A stretch of 46,304 nt of DNA from Shewanella sp. NIFS-20-20 (GTDB taxonomy: Bacteria; Pseudomonadota; Gammaproteobacteria; Enterobacterales; Shewanellaceae). The notes under the pieces are model-generated. The model saw nothing but the letters and a program-made list of their open reading frames with translations, was not told the DNA's origin and ran no database searches. The position numbers and the translations under genes were made by a program. The stretch is from positions 1 to 46,304 of the forward strand of contig NZ_JAHUTT010000030.1 in NCBI RefSeq assembly GCF_019209865.1, given 5' to 3'. Positions 15,922 to 25,313 of this stretch are shown here, in pieces. Every line of letters begins with the position of its first letter. The stretch's first letter is position 1.

Positions 15922-17045
15922 GATTCAAACAGGCAAGTAATGGTCATGGTCTGATTATGTAGTTCGGCAAAGTGATTATTGTCAAATGGCGCAATTTCTC
16001 CGTAGGAATAAAAACCGCAAATTTGCGTCGCCTGATTAAGCTGTTCTTTGACGACATCGACTTCTTCACCCGTCATTTGTTTTAAGAGTTGTTTGCGACC
16101 GATGCAACTAATGAGAATCGCTACTTGGGGGTGCTTTATGGACTCCAAGCAGATATCGATAGCACTGGCGGCCCCATTAATGATGGACTCGGCATTGGCT
16201 CGCATTAGCCGTGCTGTCGCCCCCTTAGATATGCCACCGGCAAATGTTATGCTTTGTGCTTGCTCGTCAACGGCTAGCATAGTGCGCACTAATTTGGTGT
16301 CACTGCCTGGCTGCGAAATTTCTAACGGAAAGCGCAAACCACTGGCGGGAAGCGCTTCGACCATATCGCCTAGATATTCTTTATACACGGCCAATGCCGG
16401 TTGATTATCCAACTCAAATAGCTGATGTCCTTGGGCGGCGGTGATCATGCGTTCGGGGCCGAAAGGCAGCCAACCGCCGCGAGAGCCGTGGCTGACTTCT
16501 AGCGCGTGGCCATACAGACCGACTGCCACCACTTGTTTGGTTAGAAGTTGATCTTGGGCCAAGATAAATGTTTGTTGGAACTTAAAATTATCACCAGCAA
16601 GTCCCCCAGTGATGGCGACAGTATCGGGCAAGTTATCCACTAATCCTTGGGTGAGATCACTGCCAAATACATGCAAGCCATCACTGAGTACTAACAGCCA
16701 TTTTAAGTCATCACCTTGCAGTTCGGTGGCGATCTCAGCCCCGATGTCATAGGAGGCTTCTGCTTGCTTAATGATGCGTTGGGTTAAACGAATTTGGGTG
16801 TGCTTGAAGGCCAAGATAGTCGCAACTAAACCATTGTCTGTGATCTGATGTTGACTAATTTCACCTGAGGTTGTTGCGCCAATAAAATGAGCTTGAGGAA
16901 GTTGTGAATAGAGGCTATCAAGGGCGGCTTGGTGTTCGACTAAATTGCCAAATAACAACACTAACACCTGCTGTGGATCGGCAATGTCGAGAGTGACGGC
17001 TTGATCCCAAGCGCCATTGTCATAACAAAGTTGTTGAGTTTGCAT
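15906..17045 (-). CDS. FIST-domain sensor protein, possible NosP-type
   Basis: The 379-residue protein has a FIST N domain (about 20-220; GATTSGEISQ, ITGGLAGDNF) and a FIST C domain (about 225-365; VYKEYLGD, FAGGISKGA, CIGRKQLL). FIST domains are sensory modules; some, called NosP, bind haem and sense nitric oxide and are encoded beside kinases or cyclic di-GMP enzymes. Here the gene overlaps a diguanylate cyclase, which fits that pattern. Haem binding itself cannot be judged from sequence. No signal peptide or membrane segment is seen. The ATG at 17045 has AAGGAAGAG upstream. The gene is first in the operon. Confidence 0.85.
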   Translation of the reverse strand: MQTQQLCYDNGAWDQAVTLDIADPQQVLVLLFGNLVEHQAALDSLYSQLPQAHFIGATTSGEISQHQITDNGLVATILAFKHTQIRLTQRIIKQAEASYDIGAEIATELQGDDLKWLLVLSDGLHVFGSDLTQGLVDNLPDTVAITGGLAGDNFKFQQTFILAQDQLLTKQVVAVGLYGHALEVSHGSRGGWLPFGPERMITAAQGHQLFELDNQPALAVYKEYLGDMVEALPASGLRFPLEISQPGSDTKLVRTMLAVDEQAQSITFAGGISKGATARLMRANAESIINGAASAIDICLESIKHPQVAILISCIGRKQLLKQMTGEEVDVVKEQLNQATQICGFYSYGEIAPFDNNHFAELHNQTMTITCLFESCTDY

Positions 17046-17194
17046 ACGCTCTTCCTTGGCAGCTATATCACTTTCGTTTTATGATTCATGCCCTAAGTGT
17101 AGTCAACAATTTCGCTGGCGGTTAGTGGGAGCTAAACTCCTAATTTGCGATTACTGATCAGCGGCTTATGTTATTTCCATTTTGGGGACGATAA

Positions 17195-17860
17195 ATGAAT
17201 TTGAAGAATAAGAATTGGATAGCATTGCCTTTGTTTTGCTTGGCAATCAGTGGCTGCACTACCGTGAATCCTTATACCAATGAACAACAGTCTGCCAAGG
17301 CAACCAATGGAGCTTTGATTGGTGCGCTGGCGGGTGCTGCCATTGGGGTCGCGTCGTCCAGCAAAAATGACCGTGGCAAGGGCGCCTTAATTGGTGCTGC
17401 GTCGGGCGCTGCACTTGGGGGCGGGATTGGTTATTACATGGACGTTCAGGAAGCTAAGTTACGACAGCAGTTACAAGCCACGGGCGTAAGCGTGACGCGT
17501 GATGGCGATACGATTATTCTCAATATGCCTAATGCGGTGACCTTTGGCGTCGATCAAGCCCAGTTGAGCCAAGCTGCCAAGGAGGTCCTAAACTCGGTGG
17601 TATTGGTGGCCAATGAGTATCCTAAGACTCGGCTTAATGTCGTAGGCTACACCGACAGCAGCGGCTCTGTTCAGTATAACTTGCGTTTATCGCAAGTGCG
17701 GGCGGCAGAAGTGAGTAATTACATGATGCAGCAAGGTGTCAGTCCTGAGCGTTTAAGTGCCCAGGGTCAAGGGGAGGCCAGCCCTATTGCCAGCAACACC
17801 ACCACAGAAGGCCGCGCTCAAAATCGTCGCGTAGAAATTGTGCTGACGCCCATCCAGTAA
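17195..17860 (+). CDS. yiaD: OmpA-family outer-membrane lipoprotein, YiaD-like
   Basis: The 221-residue protein has a lipoprotein signal ending LAISGC (Cys21). Two glycine-zipper stretches follow (GALIGALAGAAIGV and GALIGAASGAALGGGIGYY, about 38-83), then an OmpA C-terminal peptidoglycan-binding domain (about 110-221). The latter contains NVVGYTDSSGS, NLRLSQVRAAEVSNYM and GRAQNRRVEI. This is the YiaD layout. Its role is to link the outer membrane to peptidoglycan; YiaD was isolated as a suppressor of BAM defects. GGGGA precedes the ATG. Confidence 0.85.
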   Translation: MNLKNKNWIALPLFCLAISGCTTVNPYTNEQQSAKATNGALIGALAGAAIGVASSSKNDRGKGALIGAASGAALGGGIGYYMDVQEAKLRQQLQATGVSVTRDGDTIILNMPNAVTFGVDQAQLSQAAKEVLNSVVLVANEYPKTRLNVVGYTDSSGSVQYNLRLSQVRAAEVSNYMMQQGVSPERLSAQGQGEASPIASNTTTEGRAQNRRVEIVLTPIQ

Positions 17861-17886
17861 ATTGTTTGATTGAGGCATGAAAGCAA

Positions 17887-17907
17887 ACAGGACCCTGAGG
17901 GTCCTGT
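17887..17907. terminator. Bidirectional hairpin between yiaD-like gene and mgtE
   Basis: ACAGGACCC (17887-17895) pairs perfectly with GGGTCCTGT (17899-17907) around TGA. It lies between convergent stop codons. The T tract is weak on both strands. Confidence 0.7.
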
Positions 17908-17910
17908 GAT

Positions 17911-19284
17911 TTATAGGCTGTGATTCATTAGAAATAAGGTGGCCAGCCCTAAGAAGGCAAATAGGCCAATAACATCGGTAACCGTGGTCAATACCATGCC
18001 TCCAGCAAGGGCAGGGTCAATGTTGAAGCGTTTAAGTAGCAAGGGGATCGCCGCTCCGGCCAAGCCAGCGACTGTCATATTAATCAGCATCGCCCCGCCA
18101 ATCAGCAGCCCGAGCGCCATATCATCTTTCCATAGCCAGACGGCGACAAACACCAAACAGGCCCATAAGAGACCGTTAAGAAAACCAATGGCGAGCTCTT
18201 TGCCAATCAGCCAACGTGAGTTGCTTTGACCCACTTGTCCAAGGGCAATACCGCGAATCACCAAGGCTAAGGTTTGGTTGCCAGCGACCCCGCCCATGCT
18301 GGGAACTATGGTCATCAGTACGGCGATGGTGGCAAATTTTTCAATGGTGCCTTCAAACATGTTGCTGACAGATGCGGCTAATAACGCCGCGAATAGGTTC
18401 ATGGTTAACCATAACGAACGACGTAAAGTACTCTTGAGTACCGGGCCGAAGGTGTCTTCGTCATCATCCATGCCTGCCATCCCCATCATGGAGTGTTCGG
18501 CGTCTTCACGGATAATATCGACGACATCATCGATGGTAATACGACCCAATAAGTGACCTTGCTCATCAATGACCGGCGCCGACAGCCAATCGTGACGCTC
18601 AAATAGCTGCGAAACCTCAGTATCTGACATGGTGACGACAATCCCTTCCATATCAGCCATCATGATATCGCGTACCGATGAGGTCGGGTTAGACACCAGT
18701 AGGTCGGTGATGCGGATCCCGCCGAGCAAACGGTCACGTTTATCGACCACATACAAGGTATCTGTGGCCGTGGGTAAATTGCCACGTAAGCGTAAATAAC
18801 GCAGGATCACATCAATGGTTACATCGGGCCTGAGTGTCACGGTATCGGTATTCATGATACTGCCGGCGGTGTCTTCAGGGTAGGATAATGCCTGCTCAAC
18901 TCGGCTGCGATCTTGAATGCTCATCGATTGCAGCACTTGCTGATATAAGGCGTCGGGCAAACTACGTAAGATGTAGGCTAAATCATCGGTATCCATGCCA
19001 GCAGTTGCCTTAGCAACCCCTTGAGGAGACATTTGTTTGATCAGGTGATCTTTAAGATCTTCAGGAAGTTCTTCCAGAATTTCGCCAGCTTGATCATGGT
19101 CAATCAACTGCCATAACACCTGCCTTGTTTGTGGTGTTGACGATTCAATAATGTGAGCAATATCTTGGGCAGCCATGTTATTGAGCATGTCTCGCACATG
19201 CACAAACATACCGCTACCTATGGCTTGCGATAACTGATCGAGGAGTAATTGAGTGTGATCATTATTGAGTGCTTCGACTGGCAT
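17911..19284 (-). CDS. mgtE: Magnesium transporter MgtE
   Basis: The 457-residue protein has the full MgtE layout. An N-terminal superhelical domain (about 1-135, with HDQAGEILEELPEDLKDHL) comes first. Two CBS domains follow (about 140-260; YPEDTAGSIMNTDTVTL, APVIDEQGHLLGRITIDDVV), then five membrane helices. The pore region carries PSMGGVAGNQTLALVIRGIA. MgtE is a Mg2+-gated channel; the cytoplasmic domains close it when magnesium is plentiful. It lies 85 bases after npr on the same strand, so it may share transcription with the operon upstream or have its own promoter. Confidence 0.95.
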   Translation of the reverse strand: MPVEALNNDHTQLLLDQLSQAIGSGMFVHVRDMLNNMAAQDIAHIIESSTPQTRQVLWQLIDHDQAGEILEELPEDLKDHLIKQMSPQGVAKATAGMDTDDLAYILRSLPDALYQQVLQSMSIQDRSRVEQALSYPEDTAGSIMNTDTVTLRPDVTIDVILRYLRLRGNLPTATDTLYVVDKRDRLLGGIRITDLLVSNPTSSVRDIMMADMEGIVVTMSDTEVSQLFERHDWLSAPVIDEQGHLLGRITIDDVVDIIREDAEHSMMGMAGMDDDEDTFGPVLKSTLRRSLWLTMNLFAALLAASVSNMFEGTIEKFATIAVLMTIVPSMGGVAGNQTLALVIRGIALGQVGQSNSRWLIGKELAIGFLNGLLWACLVFVAVWLWKDDMALGLLIGGAMLINMTVAGLAGAAIPLLLKRFNIDPALAGGMVLTTVTDVIGLFAFLGLATLFLMNHSL

Positions 19285-19369
19285 GTATCCCTCCCATGTG
19301 GCAGGGGCATATCATACTCTTAGCCTAGGTAAATTAACACGTCCAATTCAAACACTTCAGTGACAAGTG

Positions 19370-19645
19370 TTAGTCATTCTCATCAAAGCGAGCATTAATC
19401 AAGGCGCAGATAGCCTCCATCGCGGCTTCGGCATCTTCGCCTTCAGCTCGGATCAACAGTGGCTTTCCCGGGCCAGAGCCGAGCATGAGCAAGCCTAATA
19501 CACTGGCGGCAGAGGCGTGTTTATCCCCTTGAATTAAGGTGATGTCGGCTTGATATTCGCTCGCTAAAATGGCCAGTTTGGTCGCGGGTCGTGCATGTAG
19601 GCCCAACTTGTTACACAGGGTAACTTGCCGTTCAAGCACTGGCAT
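19370..19645 (-). CDS. npr: Nitrogen-PTS phosphocarrier NPr
   Basis: This HPr-fold protein (91 residues from the ATG at 19645) carries the phosphorylation motif [10 protein letters not shown] with His17, and [13 protein letters not shown], corresponding to the second HPr signature. It passes phosphate from PtsP to PtsN in the regulatory nitrogen PTS. The alternative GTG at 19657 adds four residues; the ATG better fits the E. coli NPr N-terminus (MTVKQTVEITNKLG). It overlaps the end of rapZ by 14 bases, so translation is coupled. Confidence 0.9.
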   Translation of the reverse strand: MPVLERQVTLCNKLGLHARPATKLAILASEYQADITLIQGDKHASAASVLGLLMLGSGPGKPLLIRAEGEDAEAAMEAICALINARFDEND

Positions 19646-20486
19646 TGTTGAGTTCACGGTGACGCGACTTAACCGAGTGTTTGCTATTAGCGAAGCGCTT
19701 GGCTAGTTGATCAGCAACATATACCGATCGATGTTGGCCACCGGTGCAGCCGATGGCAATGGTCAAATAACTGCGATTATTGCGCTCGAGTTGTGGTAAC
19801 CAGGTTTCGAGCAAGTTTTCTATTTGCCAAATAAATTTATTCACTTGCACTTGGCGACCAAGAAACTCTTGTACCGGCGCATCGAGCCCTGTAAATGGTC
19901 TGAGTTCCGGCTCCCAGTGGGGGTTAGGCAAAAAGCGCACATCAAACATGAAGTCGGCTTCGGTGGGCATGCCATGTTTAAAGCCGAACGACTCAAAATT
20001 GATGACTAACTCTTTTTCCACGCGCCCGAGTAATATTTCCCGCACCTGATCGCTTAACTCATAAATGGTTAAGTTGGAGGTATCGATAAAATGATCCATC
20101 AGCTTAGCCAAAGGCCCAAGCAACTCGCCTTCGCGTTTAATCGCTTCGCTCAAGGATGTTTGAGATTTTGACAGGGGATGCAAACGTCGAGTTTCGCTGT
20201 AGCGTTTAAGTAAAACTTGATCGCTAGAATTTAAAAAGAAGCTAGTGATCACTGTGCTAACAGGTAACTTGCTGAGTTGCTGTTCCAGGACTTTTTCTTG
20301 TTCAGGCAGGTTGCGCACATCAACACTAATGGCCACTTTGTCGTTACTTTCTTGTAAGTCGCTTAAAAGACTGCCGATTAATGACAGTGGCAGGTTATCT
20401 ACGCAGTAATAACCCAAATCTTCTAACACTCGTAATGCAACGGACTTACCTGAACCGCTACGGCCAGAGACTATGACCAATTTCAT
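19632..20486 (-). CDS. rapZ: RNase adapter protein RapZ
   Basis: The 284-residue protein has a P-loop SGRSGSGKS (about 7-15), [12 protein letters not shown] (Walker-B-like) and the C-terminal [14 protein letters not shown] motif. The C-terminal domain in E. coli RapZ binds the sRNA GlmZ and delivers it to RNase E, thereby controlling GlmS and amino-sugar synthesis. It overlaps ptsN by 4 bases upstream and npr downstream. Placement with PtsN and NPr is conserved in gammaproteobacteria. The length matches E. coli. Confidence 0.95.
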   Translation of the reverse strand: MKLVIVSGRSGSGKSVALRVLEDLGYYCVDNLPLSLIGSLLSDLQESNDKVAISVDVRNLPEQEKVLEQQLSKLPVSTVITSFFLNSSDQVLLKRYSETRRLHPLSKSQTSLSEAIKREGELLGPLAKLMDHFIDTSNLTIYELSDQVREILLGRVEKELVINFESFGFKHGMPTEADFMFDVRFLPNPHWEPELRPFTGLDAPVQEFLGRQVQVNKFIWQIENLLETWLPQLERNNRSYLTIAIGCTGGQHRSVYVADQLAKRFANSKHSVKSRHRELNNASA

Positions 20487-20926
20487 GCTGTGATCACCTG
20501 ATAGAGTTGAGATTCGTCTTCGGTTTTTCGAATTTGTTTGAGGATTTGCTTATCGCTGAGCTTTTCGGCGATGGCTGCCAAGGTGGATAAATGCTGTTGG
20601 CATTGATCGCTCGGAACCAAGAGGGCAAACACAATATCGACGGGTTGCTTATCAATGGCATCAAATGGGATCGGGGTTAGGCACTTGATTAACACGCCGA
20701 TAGGCTCGCTGATTGCATCTAAGCGACCATGAGGGATAGCAATGCCATTGCCGATGCCTGTGCTACCTTTTTTCTCGCGAGCTAAAAGACTTTCGAAAAT
20801 CTCTTGAGAAGATAGGTTGGGGTATTGAGCAGCCACCAAATCGCTGACTAGCTCAAGCCCCTTTTTCTTACTGCCCGGAGTGGCACAGGTGGTGCACTCT
20901 GGTCGCAGGATGGTACTAAGTTCCAT
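20483..20926 (-). CDS. ptsN: Nitrogen-PTS enzyme IIA (EIIA-Ntr)
   Basis: The 147-residue protein is an EIIA of the fructose/mannitol type with the phospho-accepting histidine in [10 protein letters not shown] (His66). Other parts are [18 protein letters not shown] and [13 protein letters not shown]. It is the terminal acceptor of the nitrogen PTS and regulates potassium and nitrogen-related targets by protein contact. It starts 2 bases after the hpf stop and overlaps rapZ, so it lies within the rpoN operon. Confidence 0.95.
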   Translation of the reverse strand: MELSTILRPECTTCATPGSKKKGLELVSDLVAAQYPNLSSQEIFESLLAREKKGSTGIGNGIAIPHGRLDAISEPIGVLIKCLTPIPFDAIDKQPVDIVFALLVPSDQCQQHLSTLAAIAEKLSDKQILKQIRKTEDESQLYQVITA

Positions 20927-20928
20927 CG

Positions 20929-21216
20929 TTAATGTTTTATCAATTTCTCTTTATGTTTAATGACTTGACGGTCTAATTTATCTATCAGGGCGTCAATCGC
21001 GGCGTACATATCTTGGTGTTCAGAAGTGGCATATATTTCGCCACCACTGACATGTAACTTTGCTTCAGCAATTTGCTGGGTTTTTTCAACATTTAGTACA
21101 ACATGCACATTATTGATCTGTTCAAAATGGCGTTCAAGCTTTGTGAACTTGTTTTCAACATACTCGCGTAATGAATCAGTGACGTCGATGTGGTGCCCTG
21201 TCAGATTGATTTGCAT
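20929..21216 (-). CDS. hpf: Ribosome hibernation promoting factor, short form
   Basis: The 95-residue protein starts MQINLTGHHIDVTDSLREYV and contains KLERHFEQINNVHVVL and YAAIDALIDKLDRQV, the S30AE/YfiA fold. It lacks the C-terminal dimerisation domain of long HPF, so it acts as the short form that works with RMF to make 100S ribosomes in stationary phase. It lies 28 bases downstream of rpoN, in the same order as E. coli. Confidence 0.95.
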   Translation of the reverse strand: MQINLTGHHIDVTDSLREYVENKFTKLERHFEQINNVHVVLNVEKTQQIAEAKLHVSGGEIYATSEHQDMYAAIDALIDKLDRQVIKHKEKLIKH

Positions 21217-21244
21217 AAATACGTGCCTCCATTGAAGTGGTGGG

Positions 21245-22792
21245 TTATAAACTCTTACGTTGATTCGATGGCGGTATCATCAAAGCCTCTCGGTATTTGG
21301 CTATGGTGCGTCTCGCTACGTTTATTCCCTGTTCGGCCAAAAGCTGAGCCATTTTACTGTCACTCAGTGGTTTCTTTTGGTTTTCTGCAGCCACGAGCTT
21401 CTTAATGAAAGCTCTAATGGCCGTAGAGGAGCATTCTCCACCATCATCGGTGCCGACATGGCTGGAGAAAAAGTACTTAAGTTCAAAAATACCCTTGGGG
21501 GTATGCATATATTTCTGGGTCGTGACTCGTGAAATCGTCGATTCATGCATTTCAACGGCTTCAGCAATATCATTCAATACCATAGGTTTCATGGCTTCTT
21601 CACCAAACTCGAAGAAGCCTTGCTGAAACTCGACGATGCAGGTCGCCACTTTTAACAAGGTGTCATTGCGGCTTTCCAAGCTTTTGATAAACCATTTAGC
21701 TTCTTGCAGGTGACCTCGAATAAACTGACTATCAGCTTGATTGCGGCTGGTACGAGCCATCGCCGCATAATGCTGGTTTACATTCAGTTTAGGCATATTA
21801 TCTGGATTCAGTTCGACAACCCAACGCCCATTTTTTTTGATGACAGACACATCGGGAATGACATACTCGTCATTACTTGGGGTAATAAGGGCACCCGGGC
21901 GAGGATTCAGGGTTTGAATGAGCAACACGGCCTGTTTAAGATCATCTTCTTTTAGGCGGGTTTTGCGCATCAACAGCCTAAAATCTTTGGCGGCTAACAG
22001 TGTCAGATGCTCATCAATCAGCAACTTAGCTTCAGCCAAAAAAGGCGTCGCCGGCGAAAAATGTGATAGTTGAATGAGTAAGCATTCTCGCAAGTCTCTT
22101 GCGCCAACACCGATAGGGTCAAAATGCTGAATACGTTTCAGTACGGCTTCGACTTCATCAAGCTCGATGTCGTCATCGTCACTGATAGCTTCAAGGATCT
22201 CGGCGGTCGACAGAGTCAAGTAACCCCGCTCATCGATAGCTTCAATAATGGTGGTCGCAATGGCGTTATCGGTATCACTGAAGGGGGTGAGGTTTTTTTG
22301 CCATTCGAGGTGCTCATATAACCCTTCACTGGTTTCGCCTTGAAAGGGCATGTCATCATCGCGGATAGCCCCTGAGCCGGTATTGCTGGTGGCAGTAAAC
22401 ACTTCGTCCCAGCCACTGTCTACCGGCAAATCATCGGGCATGTTTTCTTGGGTAAGGGCGTCGGCAGTGTCTACGCTAGAACTATCCCCGTCATTATCGG
22501 GTTCATGCAGTGCATCAATATGCTCAGGTTCGCTGGCGCTGGCAGTTTCCGTGTCACTCGGTTCATTGGTGGCGTTGACAAGTGTAACGTCAAATTCATT
22601 CCCTTGGTCTTCCGGCTCTTGGCTGGGGTCAAATTGCTCCTCATCCATTTCCAATAGCGGATTAGATTCCAGTGCTTGCTGAATTTCCTGTTGCAGCTCC
22701 ATGGACGATAATTGCAACAGACGAATGGCCTGCTGCAATTGAGGTGTCATGGTAAGTTGCTGACCCAGTCTAAGCTGGAGTGACGCTTTCAT
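21245..22792 (-). CDS. rpoN: RNA polymerase sigma-54 factor
   Basis: The 515-residue protein starts [27 protein letters not shown], the region-I activator-interaction segment. An acidic linker rich in Asp, Glu and Ser follows (about 55-160), then the core-binding domain. The DNA-binding part carries [20 protein letters not shown] (helix-turn-helix) and the RpoN box [10 protein letters not shown] near the end. It is longer than E. coli RpoN because of the linker. The ATG at 22792 matches the family N-terminus; the longer frame from 22834 does not. The 104-base gap to lptB may hold its own promoter. Confidence 0.95.
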   Translation of the reverse strand: MKASLQLRLGQQLTMTPQLQQAIRLLQLSSMELQQEIQQALESNPLLEMDEEQFDPSQEPEDQGNEFDVTLVNATNEPSDTETASASEPEHIDALHEPDNDGDSSSVDTADALTQENMPDDLPVDSGWDEVFTATSNTGSGAIRDDDMPFQGETSEGLYEHLEWQKNLTPFSDTDNAIATTIIEAIDERGYLTLSTAEILEAISDDDDIELDEVEAVLKRIQHFDPIGVGARDLRECLLIQLSHFSPATPFLAEAKLLIDEHLTLLAAKDFRLLMRKTRLKEDDLKQAVLLIQTLNPRPGALITPSNDEYVIPDVSVIKKNGRWVVELNPDNMPKLNVNQHYAAMARTSRNQADSQFIRGHLQEAKWFIKSLESRNDTLLKVATCIVEFQQGFFEFGEEAMKPMVLNDIAEAVEMHESTISRVTTQKYMHTPKGIFELKYFFSSHVGTDDGGECSSTAIRAFIKKLVAAENQKKPLSDSKMAQLLAEQGINVARRTIAKYREALMIPPSNQRKSL

Positions 22793-22896
22793 ATTACCGC
22801 TATCCCTACTTATGAGAGTTGTGATGGAAAACACTGATTAATAAGCATATATCACAAAACAAAAGGCGTTCTCACTGATCGTCTTATTCTTGTTAA

Positions 22897-23628
22897 CTAT
22901 AGCTTGAATTGTTCGCCTAAGTACACTGCGCGCACTTGTTGGTTATCAAGAATTTCTTCGGGAGTGCCTTCGGCGATGAGTTCACCATGACTCACAATGT
23001 AAGCATGTTCACATACATCGAGGGTTTCACGTACGTTATGGTCAGTGATAAGTACCCCTAAACCCCGACTTTTCAGTTGCTCAATAATTTTTTTAATATC
23101 GATAACCGAAATAGGATCTACCCCAGCGAAAGGCTCATCGAGCAGAATAAACTTGGGGTTGGCAGCCAAGGCCCGAGCAATTTCAACTCGGCGTCGTTCA
23201 CCACCCGACAACGACATACCTTGTGAGTCACGAATATGGGTAATATGGAACTCTTCTAGTAAATGTTCCAGTTGCGCTTCTCGCTCGTCACGGCTGAGTT
23301 CTTTACGGGTTTGCAATACCGCCATGATATTTTCGTAGACGGTGAGTTTACGAAAAATACTGGCTTCTTGCGGAAGATAGCCAATGCCTTTTCGGGCACG
23401 TAAATGCATCGGATCTTGGGTCAGGTTTTCATCATTGATAAAAATGTTGCCCTTATCGCTTTTCACGAGCCCCACCACCATGTAAAAGGTGGTGGTTTTG
23501 CCTGCGCCATTGGGGCCTAATAGACCAACAATTTGACCGGTTTTGACGGATAAGCTGACATCTTTAACGACCTGGCGGCTTTTGTAGCTTTTGGCGAGAT
23601 GCTCGGCCTTGAGAGTCAAGGTAGTCAT
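22897..23628 (-). CDS. lptB: LPS export ABC transporter ATP-binding protein LptB
   Basis: The 243-residue ATPase carries Walker [13 protein letters not shown] signature [16 protein letters not shown], Walker [14 protein letters not shown] and the switch histidine in [13 protein letters not shown]. It powers extraction of LPS from the inner membrane with LptF and LptG (encoded elsewhere) and LptC. Its ATG overlaps the lptA stop (TAATG). Order and size match E. coli. Confidence 0.97.
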   Translation of the reverse strand: MTTLTLKAEHLAKSYKSRQVVKDVSLSVKTGQIVGLLGPNGAGKTTTFYMVVGLVKSDKGNIFINDENLTQDPMHLRARKGIGYLPQEASIFRKLTVYENIMAVLQTRKELSRDEREAQLEHLLEEFHITHIRDSQGMSLSGGERRRVEIARALAANPKFILLDEPFAGVDPISVIDIKKIIEQLKSRGLGVLITDHNVRETLDVCEHAYIVSHGELIAEGTPEEILDNQQVRAVYLGEQFKL

Positions 23629-24218
23629 TATCGCGGCTGCTCCTCAGAAACGGGTGGTTTGTTAGAGGTCGTTGATTTGATCTCTTGTTTAAGCTTGCCG
23701 ACATCTTTTGCGGGCACTTGGTCTTGAAAGCTTTCGGGTTTAATGATGGTGATCACTCGGTCATCTTTTTGCTTGTCGCCTTCGGCCACCAATTGTTGCT
23801 TTTCAATATTGTAAATAATTTTTTCGGCGCTGACCTTGCTGCCATCTTGTTCGATACTGGCGTTGCCAATTAATGTCATGATGCGCTTACTGATGTTGTA
23901 TTGAATTTCATCGGCACTGGCAGTTGCGCGTAAGTTATTTTCAAGCAATTGCGAGTAAGTCGCTGGCGAGCCATGGGCCACTAAAATGGTGGCACCATCT
24001 TCAATATTACTGCTGGCACTGAGCTCTTGGGCGTCAATTTTAATCGTGCCTTGGGTGACCACAACCGGGCCATAATAAATCACACGCTTATTTTTGATAT
24101 CAGCAAACTGACGTGCCGCATCAATTTTTACTTCTTGGGTCAGCGAGTCTGTATTGGCAATCGCACCCATGCTTAGACCACATAGCATGAGGGTGATGAT
24201 CGATTTATTTAGGTTCAT
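23628..24218 (-). CDS. lptA: Periplasmic LPS-bridge protein LptA
   Basis: The 196-residue protein has a signal peptide ([16 protein letters not shown]) and an OstA/LptA beta-jellyroll: [43 protein letters not shown] and [15 protein letters not shown]. It polymerises into the bridge that carries LPS across the periplasm. The C-terminal tail of about 40 residues is charged and Pro-Ser-rich. Its start overlaps lptC by 14 bases. Confidence 0.93.
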   Translation of the reverse strand: MNLNKSIITLMLCGLSMGAIANTDSLTQEVKIDAARQFADIKNKRVIYYGPVVVTQGTIKIDAQELSASSNIEDGATILVAHGSPATYSQLLENNLRATASADEIQYNISKRIMTLIGNASIEQDGSKVSAEKIIYNIEKQQLVAEGDKQKDDRVITIIKPESFQDQVPAKDVGKLKQEIKSTTSNKPPVSEEQPR

Positions 24219-24765
24219 ATGTTCCTTCTATCTGGCTTTTCAGCTCAATAGTTTGGGTATTTAAGTCAGCGTAGAGGCCTTTACCTGTCACCGTAAAACC
24301 TGATCCTTTGATATATATAGGTTCATCAGAGGTCATAATCATAGTGTTGAGATCCAATTCTAAATAACTGGTGGTCAGTCTTTGAATGGGCTCATTGGGT
24401 TCAATGGCGTCAATAATAACATTATTTTCTAATACTACCTTGCCCGAGAGCTTATCTAAACTGCCCTGACTGGCATAGAGGTGCCATTGGCCCTCGCCAG
24501 TGTCAGGGTAGACTTGATACACTGGGTTGGTGAAGTAAGTCATTTGGGTCTGATTGTAGTGCTCCATATGACTGGCACTGACGCGACTGCTGACCTTGCC
24601 TGATTCAGTAAATTCGACACTTTTTAAATCATCGGCAACAAAGTCAGGTTGAATTAAGCTCGACGCGGCTTGGCTGTCTTTGGCCGAACGCTTCACTTGC
24701 ACTTGCCAATATAAGATCAGTGCGGCACTGAAAAATAAGACAATGGCCAAGGTGACCCGATTCAT
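24205..24765 (-). CDS. lptC: LPS export protein LptC
   Basis: The 186-residue protein has one N-terminal membrane helix (VTLAIVLFFSAALILYWQV) and a periplasmic LptC jellyroll with FTESGKVSSRVSASHMEHYN, GEGQWHLYASQGSLD and NTMIMTSDEPIYIKGSGFTV. It links the LptBFG transporter to LptA. The start overlaps the kdsC stop by 4 bases. Confidence 0.93.
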   Translation of the reverse strand: MNRVTLAIVLFFSAALILYWQVQVKRSAKDSQAASSLIQPDFVADDLKSVEFTESGKVSSRVSASHMEHYNQTQMTYFTNPVYQVYPDTGEGQWHLYASQGSLDKLSGKVVLENNVIIDAIEPNEPIQRLTTSYLELDLNTMIMTSDEPIYIKGSGFTVTGKGLYADLNTQTIELKSQIEGTYEPK

Positions 24766-25310
24766 ACGCTCATACCATGGGATAGTTGAAATTTGTCTTG
24801 GCTTAACAGTAGTAAGTCAGTCAGTTCGCGCACGGCCCCGTGCCCCCCATGAGTATTGGTGACCCAGGTCGCTTGTTGTTTAACATAAGGATGGCCATCG
24901 GCCACACACACTGATAATCCAACATGTTGCATCACTGGCAAATCAACAACGTCATCACCAATGTAGGCCACTTCATCGGCGCTCACATCTAGCTTGGCTA
25001 ATAGTTCGTTAAAGGGCATCAGTTTATCATCAACCCCTTGATAGATATGCTCGACTCCCAATGCGGACATTCGCTGTTCGACAATGTGCGACTGACGGCC
25101 AGTGATCACCGCTACCTGCACGCCGACAGAGAGTAAGGATTTAATGCCATAACCATCGCGGGTATGAAATGCTTTGAGTTCTTCGCCCTGATTACCTAAA
25201 TAAATGCGACCGTCAGAAAAGACACCGTCGACATCGCAAATCAATAGCTTCACTTTGGCGGCTTTTTCCCATACCGATTGCGCTATCGGTCCGTAGAAAG
25301 TTTGTTGCAT
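24762..25310 (-). CDS. kdsC: Kdo-8-phosphate phosphatase KdsC
   Basis: The 182-residue HAD phosphatase carries LLICDVDGVFSDGRIY (nucleophile and acid Asp), AVITGRQS (motif II Thr), KLMPF (motif III Lys) and EVAYIGDDVVDLPVM (motif IV). It removes phosphate from Kdo-8-phosphate in Kdo synthesis for the LPS inner core. It lies 3 bases after kdsD. HAD class C0 tetrameric enzymes have this length. Confidence 0.95.
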   Translation of the reverse strand: MQQTFYGPIAQSVWEKAAKVKLLICDVDGVFSDGRIYLGNQGEELKAFHTRDGYGIKSLLSVGVQVAVITGRQSHIVEQRMSALGVEHIYQGVDDKLMPFNELLAKLDVSADEVAYIGDDVVDLPVMQHVGLSVCVADGHPYVKQQATWVTNTHGGHGAVRELTDLLLLSQDKFQLSHGMSV

Positions 25311-25313
25311 TAG

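Noticed and set aside
22350..22682. Serine-rich frame of 110 codons on the plus strand
   Set aside because: It is the antisense shadow of the acidic linker of rpoN.
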